A stretch of 64,000 nt of DNA from positions 67,487,013 through 67,551,012 of the forward strand of contig CM037784.1 of assembly GCA_021229015.1 (NCBI GenBank). Direction: 5' to 3'. This document shows positions 13,201 to 26,607 of this stretch, piece by piece (position 1 is the stretch's first letter; every line of letters starts with the position of its first letter). The position numbers were made by a program, and so were the translations under genes. The stretch comes from Solen grandis (Eukaryota > Mollusca > Bivalvia > Adapedonta > Solenidae). Under the pieces are notes generated by a model. It was not told the origin of the DNA. It saw only the letters and a program-made list of their open reading frames with translations, and made no database searches.

Positions 13201-16200
13201 ATGCTCAAGGTGAGCTATTGGGATCACCCTCTGTCTGTTGTGTGTCGTCAACAATTTTCTTAAAACGACAGCTCTGAAACTGTTGGGTAGAAATTGAAGA
13301 AACTTGGTACATGTATGAATGACCCTTTGGTGGATCTTTACAAAAATTGCTAAAATAAACTTGATCCATACAGAACTTTGGTTGACATGGCTACCAACAC
13401 CATTTTATTTAAAAAAAAAATATTAAAAATCATCTCCTCTGAAACAGATTGTCAGAATTTAATTTCCTTCAGCATAAACGGTCACCTCTTAATCATCTAC
13501 CATATCTTGCTAAAATGATGTTTATTACTTAAAAACAAAGCCCCCACGGGGTTTTCCAGTTTCCTTATATACTCTATATAGAAAATTTTAAAGATCATCT
13601 TCTCTATATAAAAAATTCCAAAATTCTTCTGTGAAACCATCAGCCAGAAATTTCATTCAGCACATATGGTCACCTCATGTCTGTCTACCATAAATGCTAA
13701 AATAATGTTGATCTTTACAAAATGAAGCCCTTAGGAGGTTGGCTAGTTTCCTAATATTCTCTATATAAAAAAATAGATAAATAAAAATTCTTCTTCTACA
13801 AAACCAATGGATAAAATTTAATTTCTTTCGGCATGTATAGTCACCTTATGATTGTTCAATGTATATCATAATTTTTAACATGAAATTAAACTTTTGTATT
13901 ATAATGAAAATATGCTTAAAACTTCATTTTTTGTTAACATGCATGTGGGTCATTGTACATTTATTTTGACCAAGAAATGAACATGACTGCATAATTTTTG
14001 TCAAGTAGATCATTTGATTTAATATTGGTGTTCGTTAATTGTACAGGTAATGTAATGGACGGAGTAGTGTCCATTCTGCTACAAGGTGTTGACAAACTAC
14101 TCAGGGTGCCCTGGGTGTGGTGAACAAACTATAATTCGCCTAGCTCCTACTGTCTATGCAATGTCCTACTTGAAAACGACCAAACAGATCACTCCAGAAA
14201 TAGAAAAAACAGGACATAAATATATAAGAGATGGTAAGTGTTTAGTAAATGTATTTAATTAAATTAAATTTGTCTTAAAGCAGCTCATTCACAGGTGGTC
14301 ATTGACTAAGAACTTGATTTTTAATTATGTGTGTGTATTACATCAGTACCCATCTATCCAATGTAACATTCTGTGATTGGAAAACAAAATTGATAGTTTC
14401 TCCATCACAGGCAAAGGCTTTACAAATGGTATTGAACCTACATTTAGAATCTTCATGTTTGTGTGCCATCACATGACTGGTCACTTCACAAGCTGGCGGT
14501 ATGAATTTGATACCTGGAATAGGTGAAGACGCCATGTTGCAGAACATGTTACTTGATTCCACAAGCACCTGCTTCAGGGATACCATATTCTATATATAAT
14601 CAATTTCCCCAAAGTGTTGTTTACGGATATAGCATTTTCCCATGCAATGTGACCTACACCTGTTGAGTATATGCAGGAACAAAGACTTCACCAACATTGA
14701 CGTAGAATTTTCTTTTTTTTCTACTGATCATCTGTACATGCACTGCTTTAAAATGACAACAAACAATTACAGCCCAGTATGATTATAAGCTTATGAAAAT
14801 GAGTAATTCATAAGAATCAAATAAATAAGCAGACATAAAGATGAATTTGATATGATGAGAAAAGATAAAGTGCGTTTAATAAATAGTGCATAATAAAAAT
14901 AAAATACACATACACTTACTAGATAGGGGACCATTTCTGATAATAAATTTACTATTTTATTCAGGGGTAAACAGAGAGTTAACGTTCCGCAAAAATGATG
15001 GTTCATACGGAGCTTGGTTAAGTCGTGGTTCAAGCACATGGTATGCCATCTTTATCCATCTGTCTACTTATCTGTAGCCTATCTTTCTCTCTCTTTCTCT
15101 ATCACTGTATGTATTTCCTTTTCTATGATAAATGAAAAAAAAATCTGCATATGGAATTCATCAAATTAAGCCATATAGATATATTTGTGTGTACTTGTAA
15201 TTAACATTTGTGGTGTAATTCAAGGCTTGTTCAAGAATAAAACTTTTCCTTACAAGATGCTACGAAAATTAATATACTTTTTGTGTCGTCTGCTGTAAGC
15301 AGATGTGACACATAGGGATCACTTTTCCGTTGTCCGTCACATTTTTTCTGTCACGTTTGTCTGTCACTTTTTTTCCATCACACTTCAGCAGGTGACACAT
15401 GACATTGTGTTCCAAAGTACGCTCTTGTTATTTTCTAGGTTGACTGCATTTGTTGCTAAGGTGTTTTGCCAAGCAGAAACCTTCGACTCAGAAGTTCAGA
15501 TAGAAGACCACATCGGTGCCACACTGAATTGGATCATCCAGAAAACTAAGATTGATGGAAGCTTCTATGACCCTCTCCCGGTCATACACAGAGAAATGAT
15601 TGTATGTACTGACATTATTCATTTTGTTTTATCAGAGTTTTCATACACATTTTAATTTTGGGGGACATGTCCCCTAGTTTTCAAAACAGGGGACAAACTT
15701 AAAAAATAGGGGACATTATTTTGTTATATAGTTTATTTGCTTGTACTTTTATTTACTTATATTAGTTATACATGTTTTTATACATTTATATCAGGTTATA
15801 TGTATGAGAGGTGATTCACGAATTTTGAAACACTTTGTATCAGCATATAATTTTAAACTGATATGCATTTTACTGTAACAAATGCTCCATATGTGATCCA
15901 TGCATGTTGTAAATGAGTCTACATCGCTTTGGCCATGACTGCAAGGTTTTATTTATAACTGCTGGTTCTATCTTTTTCCATTCATCCTTTAATGCTCATT
16001 TAAGACCTGCCAAAGTGTATATTTTACCTTTTTGTAAACGTCGTTTTAAGATACCCCAAATAGCAAAATCCATTGGTGCTGCATCAGGACTTTTGGGCAT
16101 CCATTCTTCAGGTGTTACAAAGTTGATTTTTTGTTGAAGCAAGTATGCAAGTGTGTGTTTTGAGGTATGACTGGATGCACTATGTCTTTAATATGGTCTC

Positions 16201-19200
16201 CAGGAAACATTCTGGGAAGATCTTTATTGACAAAAGGCTTCAGAACTTTATTGATATAGAAGTCTGAATTGACTTTTACACCTTTATCAATAATACAGAT
16301 ATCCGTTTTACCATGGAAGCTTACGCCTGCCCAGACCATGAATCCTGGAGGAAACGAATCACGTTTTACAAACTTAAGTTTTGAAACATCATGTACTCCT
16401 TTACAGTAATAACAAACCCGACGACGACCATAACTGCCACCGAGATAAAACATTGCCTCGTCGGTGGTGACAAAATTTTTCCACTGGTTGTTATTTAAAC
16501 GTAAATACAGACGCCATGAACGTTGACGTCTTTTCTCAATTTGATTTGCATTGAGCTTATGAACTTTGTATTTCTTGCGAAGTTTACATTGCAGTAGACG
16601 TTTAATAATTCAGTTAATAGTAGCCTGAGATACACCTAAACGTTGTGCCATCTCTCTCTGGGTTGGAGGATTTACCCTTTGAATAAAAATGGCGACTTTA
16701 CGAACAACGTCATCAGTTGACTTAGTAGGTCGCCTACGAAACTCACCTGGTTTCGGCTTTTTAGTATTAGGATTTCGAGATTTGCCGATGGAATGTTTTA
16801 CTCTATGTATTGTGGACAAAGATACATCATGCCCCTGCCCCTTTAGCTCCTTCTTTATGCTTCTATAGGAATTTTCTTTCTTCAACAGGTATTCTATAAC
16901 ACCCTCTAAACTTAAGTCAATTTTACGTCTACCCATGTTGAAATCACAACTATGTGTAACATATATGTGTGGTTTGCTATTAAAAGGATAAGATACAGTT
17001 AAAATCATGAAACTTGTGCTGCAGGTGTTCGCGAGAAACAAAGCTACAGGGTGTTTCAAAATTCGTGAATCATCCCCCGTATACAAGACTAGTGTGAGAT
17101 CACATTATACAAATACATACATTTACATTTGTCAAATTATGTTAAAATGATAGATAATAACAGAGGACATTATTTTGGACTTATCTTTTTGTAGAGATTG
17201 TTTTAAAACTACTAAAACAGACTGGAGTGAACTATAGCAAACAGACAAGAAAGCTTCTGATCAGGATAACATATGATAATCTTTTGTAGTTGTTTTAAAG
17301 TTATTGTTAGTAAACAGATTATTTTGATACAGTTTAAGCTGGCATTACATGACATAAACTTTAATGTTTTATCATATATAAGACAGCCAGGCTTCATTAA
17401 AAGACCATTTGACCCAGTTCTTTCTCAAAGCAGGCAATGACAACATGCCATTATCTTCCAAACACTCTATAAAGCAAACCTCTCATTACAAAAAGCTAGA
17501 CTGGTAGTCAAATTCTCAAAATGTCAGTTGATGGCCATTAGTAAAATTTTGTAAACCAGTCGCAGTTTAGTTTTTATTTCAATAGTAAAATTTACAACGC
17601 TGGCCATAATGTTAATTATAACACCGTTTTAACGAAGATGGAAAGAAAATTTGCAGTTTTTTATATATATCAGCGATGTGCTGAAATGCAATATTGATGT
17701 CGCGCTCTGCAATATTTTAGGGGACACAGAGTTTAAAAAACATGTCAAACTGCGCTTTTTTAACACGGTACTGAAAACCCTGTTTTATGAAAGAATTGAT
17801 CAAAATTTTGTTAGAAAATTAGACATCTTACACACTTGCAATTTTCCAATGCTCAAATTATATACAATTTACTTTCTTATTTATCCAACATAATGGGAAT
17901 GTGTGTAAATTTCATTCATCTAATTAAAGCTTGCAATGTATTTGAATTAAAAAAAATGACTGTATGATATGGTTTAAAAATAATTATCTGAAGTATAAAA
18001 CTAGATTTATATTTAATATGGTATTAAGTTAGCATGATAATTATCAGGTATATAACTTGTGATGGATCTGAAAATCATGGAAAAAGTATGATATTAAGTT
18101 CTGGGCCATATGGCATATGGCCACATATTTGGACATACTCTCAGCCAAGTTTGATAATGGCTGCTATTTTGGTATCAAAACATCCAGTCAGGGAGAGTCA
18201 GGTGAGCGAAATATGGGAGTTTTTGTCCTATAGTTTTATTTTACTGTTAATATTCATGGGGATGCAGTTTGTTGTAAATAAATAGAAAATAATGTTAATG
18301 TTGTTTCTGGTATTCCAGAAACAGCTATCCTATATTATGATCATATTTTTTATTAAGGTGATATTTCGGTTTATATTACAGGGGCAAATAAACGAAAGAA
18401 ATCCCACTCTTACACCGTTTGTAATGATAGCTCTCTCAGAATGTAAAATGCGAAATGAGGTATGTATAACAATTTTGAGTTAGTTATATTGTGAGAAATG
18501 ATCACATTTTATGACATGCAGTTGTAATGGAAGTTTGAATGTGGTTTCAAACTTGCTGGAAAGATAAGCGTTATTTCTGATATCTTTTAACTTATGTTTG
18601 CAGTCTTTTGATGAAACTTGACATAAATGATCCTGTGGTGGATCTTCACAAAAGTTGCTAAAATAAACTGGATCCATGCAGAACTCTGGTTGCCATGGCA
18701 ACTAACATCATTTTATTTAAACAAGTAAAGATTAAAACAAAATATTTTAATGGACGGCTTATAATAAGCATACTGCCCCCCCCCCCCCCCCCTCCCCCCT
18801 CTATTTCTCTTTTCTACTGTTTTGGCCTTATAACCTAACCTGTCTATGCACAGGACCTTTATATTAAATATAAAATAAAATAATAATAATAATATCTCTC
18901 TTAATATCAGTATTATTTATACACAAGGTAGAGACATGATACAGGTTTGGAAAACATTGGGACCTTGATACAAGTTTCTGTATTTTTGCTGTAGGAAACA
19001 GACTGAAAATGCGTAGTATCATACATGTACATAGTTATATAATAAACCGAATTATCCTCTATGATTTATTTATCTTCATGACAGGCTGTGAATGCATCCA
19101 TTATTAAGGCCACACGATATCTCGAGGGACTGAGTCAAGATACTCTACTTGCTAATCCCTACCTGCTCGCTATATCAACGTATGCCCTTGCATTGGCAAA

Positions 19201-22200
19201 CAGTGGGAAGAAATATGAGTTTAAAAAACATCTTATGAGTATTAAACAAAAAGAGGGTATGTACACTCTCCATACATCTCTCTCTATCTATTGATTTATT
19301 CATCTTTCTTTTTATCTATCTGTCCTTATTTAGAATATAGTAGATCAGTGGAACAGTGGTAGTCTTTGGCATTTCTATACTGAATACCTTGAGTTGTAAA
19401 ATGTGTAAATAGGATTTCTGAATTATGCCACAGTGCTTTACGAAAAGGAAACTCTAGATCCGTGATCTTTATCTTTGTGTTTTGGGAATGTTTTTTCAGG
19501 ACAGGGTATATACTGGGGGAATCCTGGGGGATTTCCAGCACGTGCAGAGGCCATTGAAACAACCGCATATGCATTGCTGGCCACATTGCAATTTGATGAC
19601 ATCACTACAAGTTCTAAAATCGTGAGATGGTTAACATCACAAAGGAATGCCGAAGGATCTTTTAGAACAACTCAGGTATAAATTGATCCTCTATTTATTA
19701 AAGAAATATAGAAATAGATATGCATAAACCAATATTATATAAACTCATACAATATCTGCTTTTAAGTGTCACCTGCTATAAGCAGAGGTGACACCAGTGT
19801 CGGACACCCAAGAGCGCTTATTCCATTACTTCATTCATCGCCTTACAGATTTAAGATCTCCAACTGAAGAGTACTCATTTAAGTAAGCAGCATTTTGATG
19901 GTCGACATACCTCTTACGAATATCCTTATAATGATAAAGTGCTAGCCAAGTATCCAAAGGATGACAGATGTAATTGGCAGTCATGGGTATCCGATGCTGA
20001 GGTGACATATAGGGATCACTTTTCTGTTGTCTGTCTGTAAGTCTGTCTGTCCATCACAATTTTTCTGTCACGCTTCAGCAGGTGTCAGATGTGTTCAAAG
20101 AACACTCTTGTTTTTTCTCAAAGGCATCACAGGGTATTAAATGCTTATTCAACACAACATAATCAGTTCTATACACAGCTATATATACAAAATACACAAA
20201 GCAGGGAAAATCAAGTTCTTCTAAGTGCTTTAAATCAAGCTCAAAGTTACAATACTGTTAAAATTTAGGATCTGTGACCTATATGACTGCATGGATACAG
20301 CTATAAGGTTTTTTATGTATAAACGTTTATTATCATTACTTTAATCAGGTTTTCAACAAAAATCCTGGTTAATAAATAGGGTACGTTGTTGGGCGGGCAT
20401 CAAACACCTTTCCATTTAGTATCTCACTGTTAGAATTGAGATACAGTTTTCATATGTAGTAGGTAGATACTTCATGAGAAGAGGAAGATTGGGATTGATT
20501 TTCAGGTTAAAAATATTTTTGCTTGCCTGGGGCAACATGAAACTAGAAAACCTGGTTTTGCACCATTTGATATGTTTCTTGTTTAATTTTTAGGACACAG
20601 TGATTGGACTTCAAGCCTTGTCAGCCTATGATATCAAAACCTACAGTAGAAATGTGGAACTCTCTATTGAACTCACAGGAAACAATTTTAATGAACAATA
20701 CAAAGTGACGAGGGAAAATTCTCAGGTGTTGAAAATAGCAGATAAGGTAACAATTATGTATATAACATTTCATTTAAAAAAAAAAAATGTTTTGTACAAA
20801 TTCATTTTACATCAATTGGGAAACAAGTTCTACAACTTATACCTATCCTTCTTAACAGTTCCTGGGTTGGACCAGTACTTTGCTTCTGCATAGTTGGCCC
20901 CCAATGGGAATCAATCCAACAACCTTTGAATCAGCAGTCAGGAATGTGCAAGGTGCCCCTTGAAAGTTCAAAATATTTAAAAATTATTCAATTTTAGCCA
21001 AGAAACATTAGTTAAATATCAATCATTGTTACTGAAAATGGATTTTCATAACTATTGATAACATATAACTGGAATTAGATAGTTTAACTACATGTATGTA
21101 TTGAGCACATGTGTCTTTTGTGTGAAAGGTTAATAGTATTAACATTCAATTTTGACTGATCATTCCTGACACTTTTTATGACCATTTCTTTACCTTTAAT
21201 TCATACTTTAATCATTAAGAGCTGACATCCATCCTACACACATTGGTATAAGTTTTCAGGTATTTTTCTGAAATTCAGGTTTTTCTGTTTGCCAAATGAC
21301 TTCTTATTCTGTATATTCTATATCAACATTAAAAGCACACCTCCATACTACTCTTTACATTTAGAGCACACCTCCATACTACTCTCAACATTTAAATCAC
21401 ACCTCCATACTACTCTCAACATTTAGAGCACACCTCCATACTACTCTCAACATTTAAATCACACCTCCATACTACTCTCAACATTTAGAGCACACCTCCA
21501 TACTACTCTCAACATTTAGAGCACACCTCCATACTACTCTCAACATTTATATCACACCTCCATACTACTCTCAACATTTAGAGCACACCACCATACTACT
21601 CTTTACATTTAGAGCACACCTCCATACTACTCTCAACATTTGAATCACACCTCCATACTACTCTCAACATTTAGAGCACACCTCCATACTACTGTCAACA
21701 TTTAGAGCACACCTCCATACTACTCTCAACATTTAGAGCACACCTCCATACTACTCTCAACATTTGAATCACACCTCCATACTACTGTCAACATTTAGAG
21801 CACACCTCCATACTACTGTCAACATTTAGAGCACACCTCCATACTACTCTCAACATTTAGAGCACACCTCCATACTACTCTCAACATTTAGAGCACACCT
21901 CCATACTACTGTCAACATTTAGAGCACACCTCCATACTACTGTCAACATTTAGAGCACACCTCCATACTACTCTCAACATTTGAATCACACCTCCATACT
22001 ACTGTCAACATTTAGAGCACACCTCCATACTACTCTCAACATTTAGAGCACACCTCCATACTACTGTCAACATTTAGAGCACACCTCCATACTACTCTTA
22101 ACATTTAGAGCGCATCTCCATACAACACACAACATGTAGAGCACACTTCCATACTACTCTCAACATTAAGAGCACACAACCATACTACTCTCAACATTTA

Positions 22201-25200
22201 AATCACACCTCCATACTACTCTCAACATTTAAATCACACCTCCATACTACTCACAACATGTAGAGCACACCTCCATACAACACACAACATGTAGAGCACA
22301 CTTCCATACAACTCACAACATGTAGAGCACACTTCCATACTACTCTCAACGTTTAAAACACATCCCCATACTGCTCTCAACATGTAGAGCACACTTCCAT
22401 ACTACTCTCAACGTTTCAAACACATCTCCATACTACTCTCAACATGTAGAGCACACTTCAATACAATTCACAACATTAAGAGCACACCTCCATACTACTC
22501 TCAACATTAAGAGCACACTTCCATACAACTCTCAACGTTTAAAACACATCCCCATACTGCTCTCAACATGTAGAGCACACTTCCATACTACTCTCAACGT
22601 TTCAAACACATCTCCATACTACTCTCAACATGTAGAGCACACTTCAATACAATTCACAACATTAAGAGCACACGTCCATACTACTCTTAACATTTAAAAA
22701 AACACACCTCCATACTACTCTCAACATTTAAATCACACCTCCATACTACTCACAACATGTAGAGCACACCTCCATACAACACACAACATGTAGAGCGCAT
22801 CTCCAACAACAACATGTAGAGCACACCTCCATACTACTCCAACATTAAGAGCACATAACCATACACCTTTAAACACTCCATACAACATTTAAATCACACC
22901 TCCATACTACTCACAACATGTAGAGCACACCTCCATACAACACACAACATGTAGAGCACATCTCCATACAACACACAACATGTAGAGCACACCTCCATAC
23001 TACTCACAACATGTAGAGCGCATCTCCATACAACACACAACATGTAGAGCGCATCTCCATACTACTCTCAACAATTAGAGCACACTTCCATACTACTCTC
23101 AACATATAGAGCACACAACCATACTACTCTCAACATGTAGAGCACACCTCCATACAACACACAACAATTAGAGCACACTTCCATACAACTCACAACATGT
23201 AGAGCACACTTCCATACTACTCTCAACGTTTAAAACACATCCCCATACTGCTCTCAACATGTAGAGCACACTTCCATACTACTCTCAACGTTTCAAACAC
23301 ATCTCCATACTACTCTCAACATTTAGAGCACACTTCCATACAACTTACAACATGAAGAACACACTCCCATACTACTCTCAACATTTAGAGCACACCTACC
23401 TCTATGCTACTCTCATCATTTAGAGCACACCTCCATACCGTTCTCAACATTTAAAGCACACTTCCATACTTATCACAACATTTAGAGCACACCTCCATAC
23501 TACTCTCAACATTTAGAGCACACCTCCATACAACACACAACATGTAGAGCGCATCTCCATACAACACACAACATGTAGAGCACACTTTCATACTACTCTC
23601 AACATTAAGAGCACACAACCATACTACTCTCAACATTTAAATCACACCTCCATACTACTCTCAACATTTAAATCACACCTCCATACTACTCACAACATGT
23701 AGAGCACACCTCCATACAACACACAACATGTAGAGCACATCTCCATACAACACACAACATGTAGAGCACACCTCCATACTACTCACAACATGTAGAGCGC
23801 ACTCCATACAACACACAACATGTAGAGCACATCTCCATACTACTTTCAATATGTAGAGCACACTTCCATACTACTCTCAACATATAGAGCACACAACCAT
23901 ACTACTCTCAACATGTAGAGCACACCTCCATACAACACACAACAATTAGAGCACACTTCCATACAACTCACAACATGTAGAGCACACTTCCATACTACTC
24001 TCAACGTTTAAAACACATCCCCATACTGCTCTCAACATGTAGAGCACACTTCCATACTACTCTCAACATTTAGAGCACACTTCCATACTACTCTCAACAT
24101 GTAGAGCACACTTCCATACAACTCACAACATGTAGAGCACACCTCCATACTACTCTCAACATTAAGAGCACACTTCCATACAACTCTCAACATGTAGAGC
24201 ACACTTCCATACTACTCTCAACAATTAGAGCACACTTCCATACAACTCACAACATGTAGAGCACACTTCCATACTACTCTCAACATGTAGAGCACACTTC
24301 TATACTACTCTCAACATGTAGAGCACACTTCCATACAACTCTCAACATGTAGAGCACACTTCCATACTACTCTCAACATGTAGAGCACACTTCCATACTA
24401 CTCTCAACATTTAGAGCACACCTCCATACTACTCTCAACATTTAGAGCACACCTCCATACTACTCTCAACATTTAAAGCACACCTCCATACTACTCTCAA
24501 CAATTAGAGCACACCTCCATACTACTCTCAACATTTGAATCACACCTCCATACTTCTCACAACATTTAGAGCACACCTCCATACTACTTTCAACATTTAG
24601 AGTACACCTCTATACTACTCTCAACATTTAAAGCACACTTCCATTCTACTCTCAACTTTTAGAGTACACTTCCATACTGTGACGAAGCAGTTAGTGGGGA
24701 TATTAGTCAACTTTGTGATTTGTTCCAGAATATCACAGAATAATTACCCTTTTTTAGTCCCCTATTTGTCCCCTTTCCGCCATCCGGATGTTCGATGTTC
24801 GAAAATCTGGATCCTGCTATAACTTAACAACTGTTTAATATAAAATCATGAAACTTGGTATATAAATAGATGGCGGTATGGAGGTTCTGCACATCTCTTC
24901 TTTTTTTCTTGGACCAAAATTCTGGTTGCTGTGGTTATGGAAAAAAACAAAATGAAAACTTTAAAAATCATCTCCTTCAAAACTACTGGCCAGATTTCAA
25001 AATGTTTTAGTACAGATGTTCCTTGGGTAACCCTCTACTAAGATTGCTAAAATAATTTTGATCCGTATAAAAAATGGCCGCCAGGGGCGATGTATATAGT
25101 GAAATCTTTAAATGACATCTCTGAAACTGCTGGATAGAATTTGATTAAACTTGGCAAGGATGATCCTTCACAAATAAACTTGATCCATGTAGAACTCTGG

Positions 25201-26570
25201 TTACCATGGCAATGGAAAGAAAAATAAATTTAAACTTTAAAAATCATGTCCTTCAAAACTACTGGCAAGATTTCAAAATGTTTTAGTACAGATGTTCTTG
25301 GGTTAACCCTCTACCAAGATTGCTAAAATTATTCTGATACAGGTATATCACATCAGTACAATACAAATTTAACACATATATACAACAAGATATAACATAC
25401 CAATTAATACAGATCCAATAATCAATACAATACATATACAATATGCCAATAAGATGGAACACACCAATCCAGTACAGATAATTAATACAGATGAAACACA
25501 CCAATAAAATACAGATACAGCACACCAATAAAAACAGATACAGCACACCAATACAATAGAGATACAGCACATCAATCCAATACACCACACCAATACAATA
25601 CAGATACAGCACAACAATACTATACAGCACACCAGTACAATACAGATACAGCACACCAATACAATACATATACAGCACACCAATACAATACAGATACAGC
25701 ACACCAATACAATACAGTACAGCACACCAATACAATACAGATATAGCACACCAATACAATACAGCACACCAGTACAATACAGCACACCAATACAATACAT
25801 ATACAGCACACCAATACAATACAGATACAGCACACCAATACAATACAGATACAGCACACCAATACAATACAGATACAGCACACCAATGCAACACACCAGT
25901 ACAATTAAGCATACCAATACAATTCAGCATATCATTACAATTAAGATACAGCACACCAATACTATACAACACACCAATACAATACAGATACAGCACACCA
26001 ATACAATACAGTTATATATAGAGAGAACAATCAAGTGTACATTGATGTGTAGATGAATGTAAATAGTATTATGGGCCTTTATTTGCCACCAGAATATAAC
26101 TTTACAGGACAAGAAATACTGTTTGGTCACACCATCTTGACACACAACAAATAAATAAAAAAAGATATATTTCCTGCAAAATTTTGTAATCAAAAGTTGT
26201 GAAGATTAATAAATGCTTTGATTGTTTTAAAAAAAAAATATTTTTCCAGTTGCCAGTGGAATCAAGAAATAACAGGTTGATAGTTTCTGTGCAAGGGACA
26301 GGCACAGGACGACTTGATATAGACCTGCGCTACAATAGACATCGGAAGGACGATGAAAAATGTCAGCTGGTCTTATCTGATGTGGTGACCTCACCTGTCA
26401 AAGAGGGCGTAGATCTAGTGCTAGCTGAACAATTAGGACGGTACAAATCATTTATTGTATTAGAATATTCCTCAACCCCCAAAGTAACCTTAACTATTAA
26501 TTTCAGTGTTCGAATATTAAATTTTTCTGGACGGTTTTCTGTACTGTATATATATTACTGTTATTAAGTA

Positions 26571-26607
<37 letters not shown>

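Noticed and set aside
14047..14233. Explaining the thioester frameshift by a tiny intron or two exons
   Set aside because: Only about ten bases separate the two coding frames, too few for an intron, and no GT..AG pair is placed suitably.
17651..17893. 80-codon ORF on the plus strand
   Set aside because: AT-rich composition, no family, lies in an intron beside repeat fragments.
23451..23861. Minus-strand ORFs with [17 protein letters not shown] repeats
   Set aside because: Products of the 31-bp satellite; open only because stops are absent from the unit in some frames.
11096..24677. Regular direct repeats that could be mistaken for CRISPR arrays
   Set aside because: Units are contiguous with no variable spacers, and the setting is a spliced animal gene.
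25283..25996. 237-codon minus-strand ORF rich in VLYWCAV repeats
   Set aside because: It is the translation of a 24-bp minisatellite (period divisible by three), with overlapping open frames in other phases; no start context or family similarity.
26441..26567. Continuation of exon 15 to the stop at 26565
   Set aside because: The residues after 26440 are not C3-like, and from 26528 the sequence is a repeat also found at 44121; an intron starting at 26441 joins exon 16 in the right phase.
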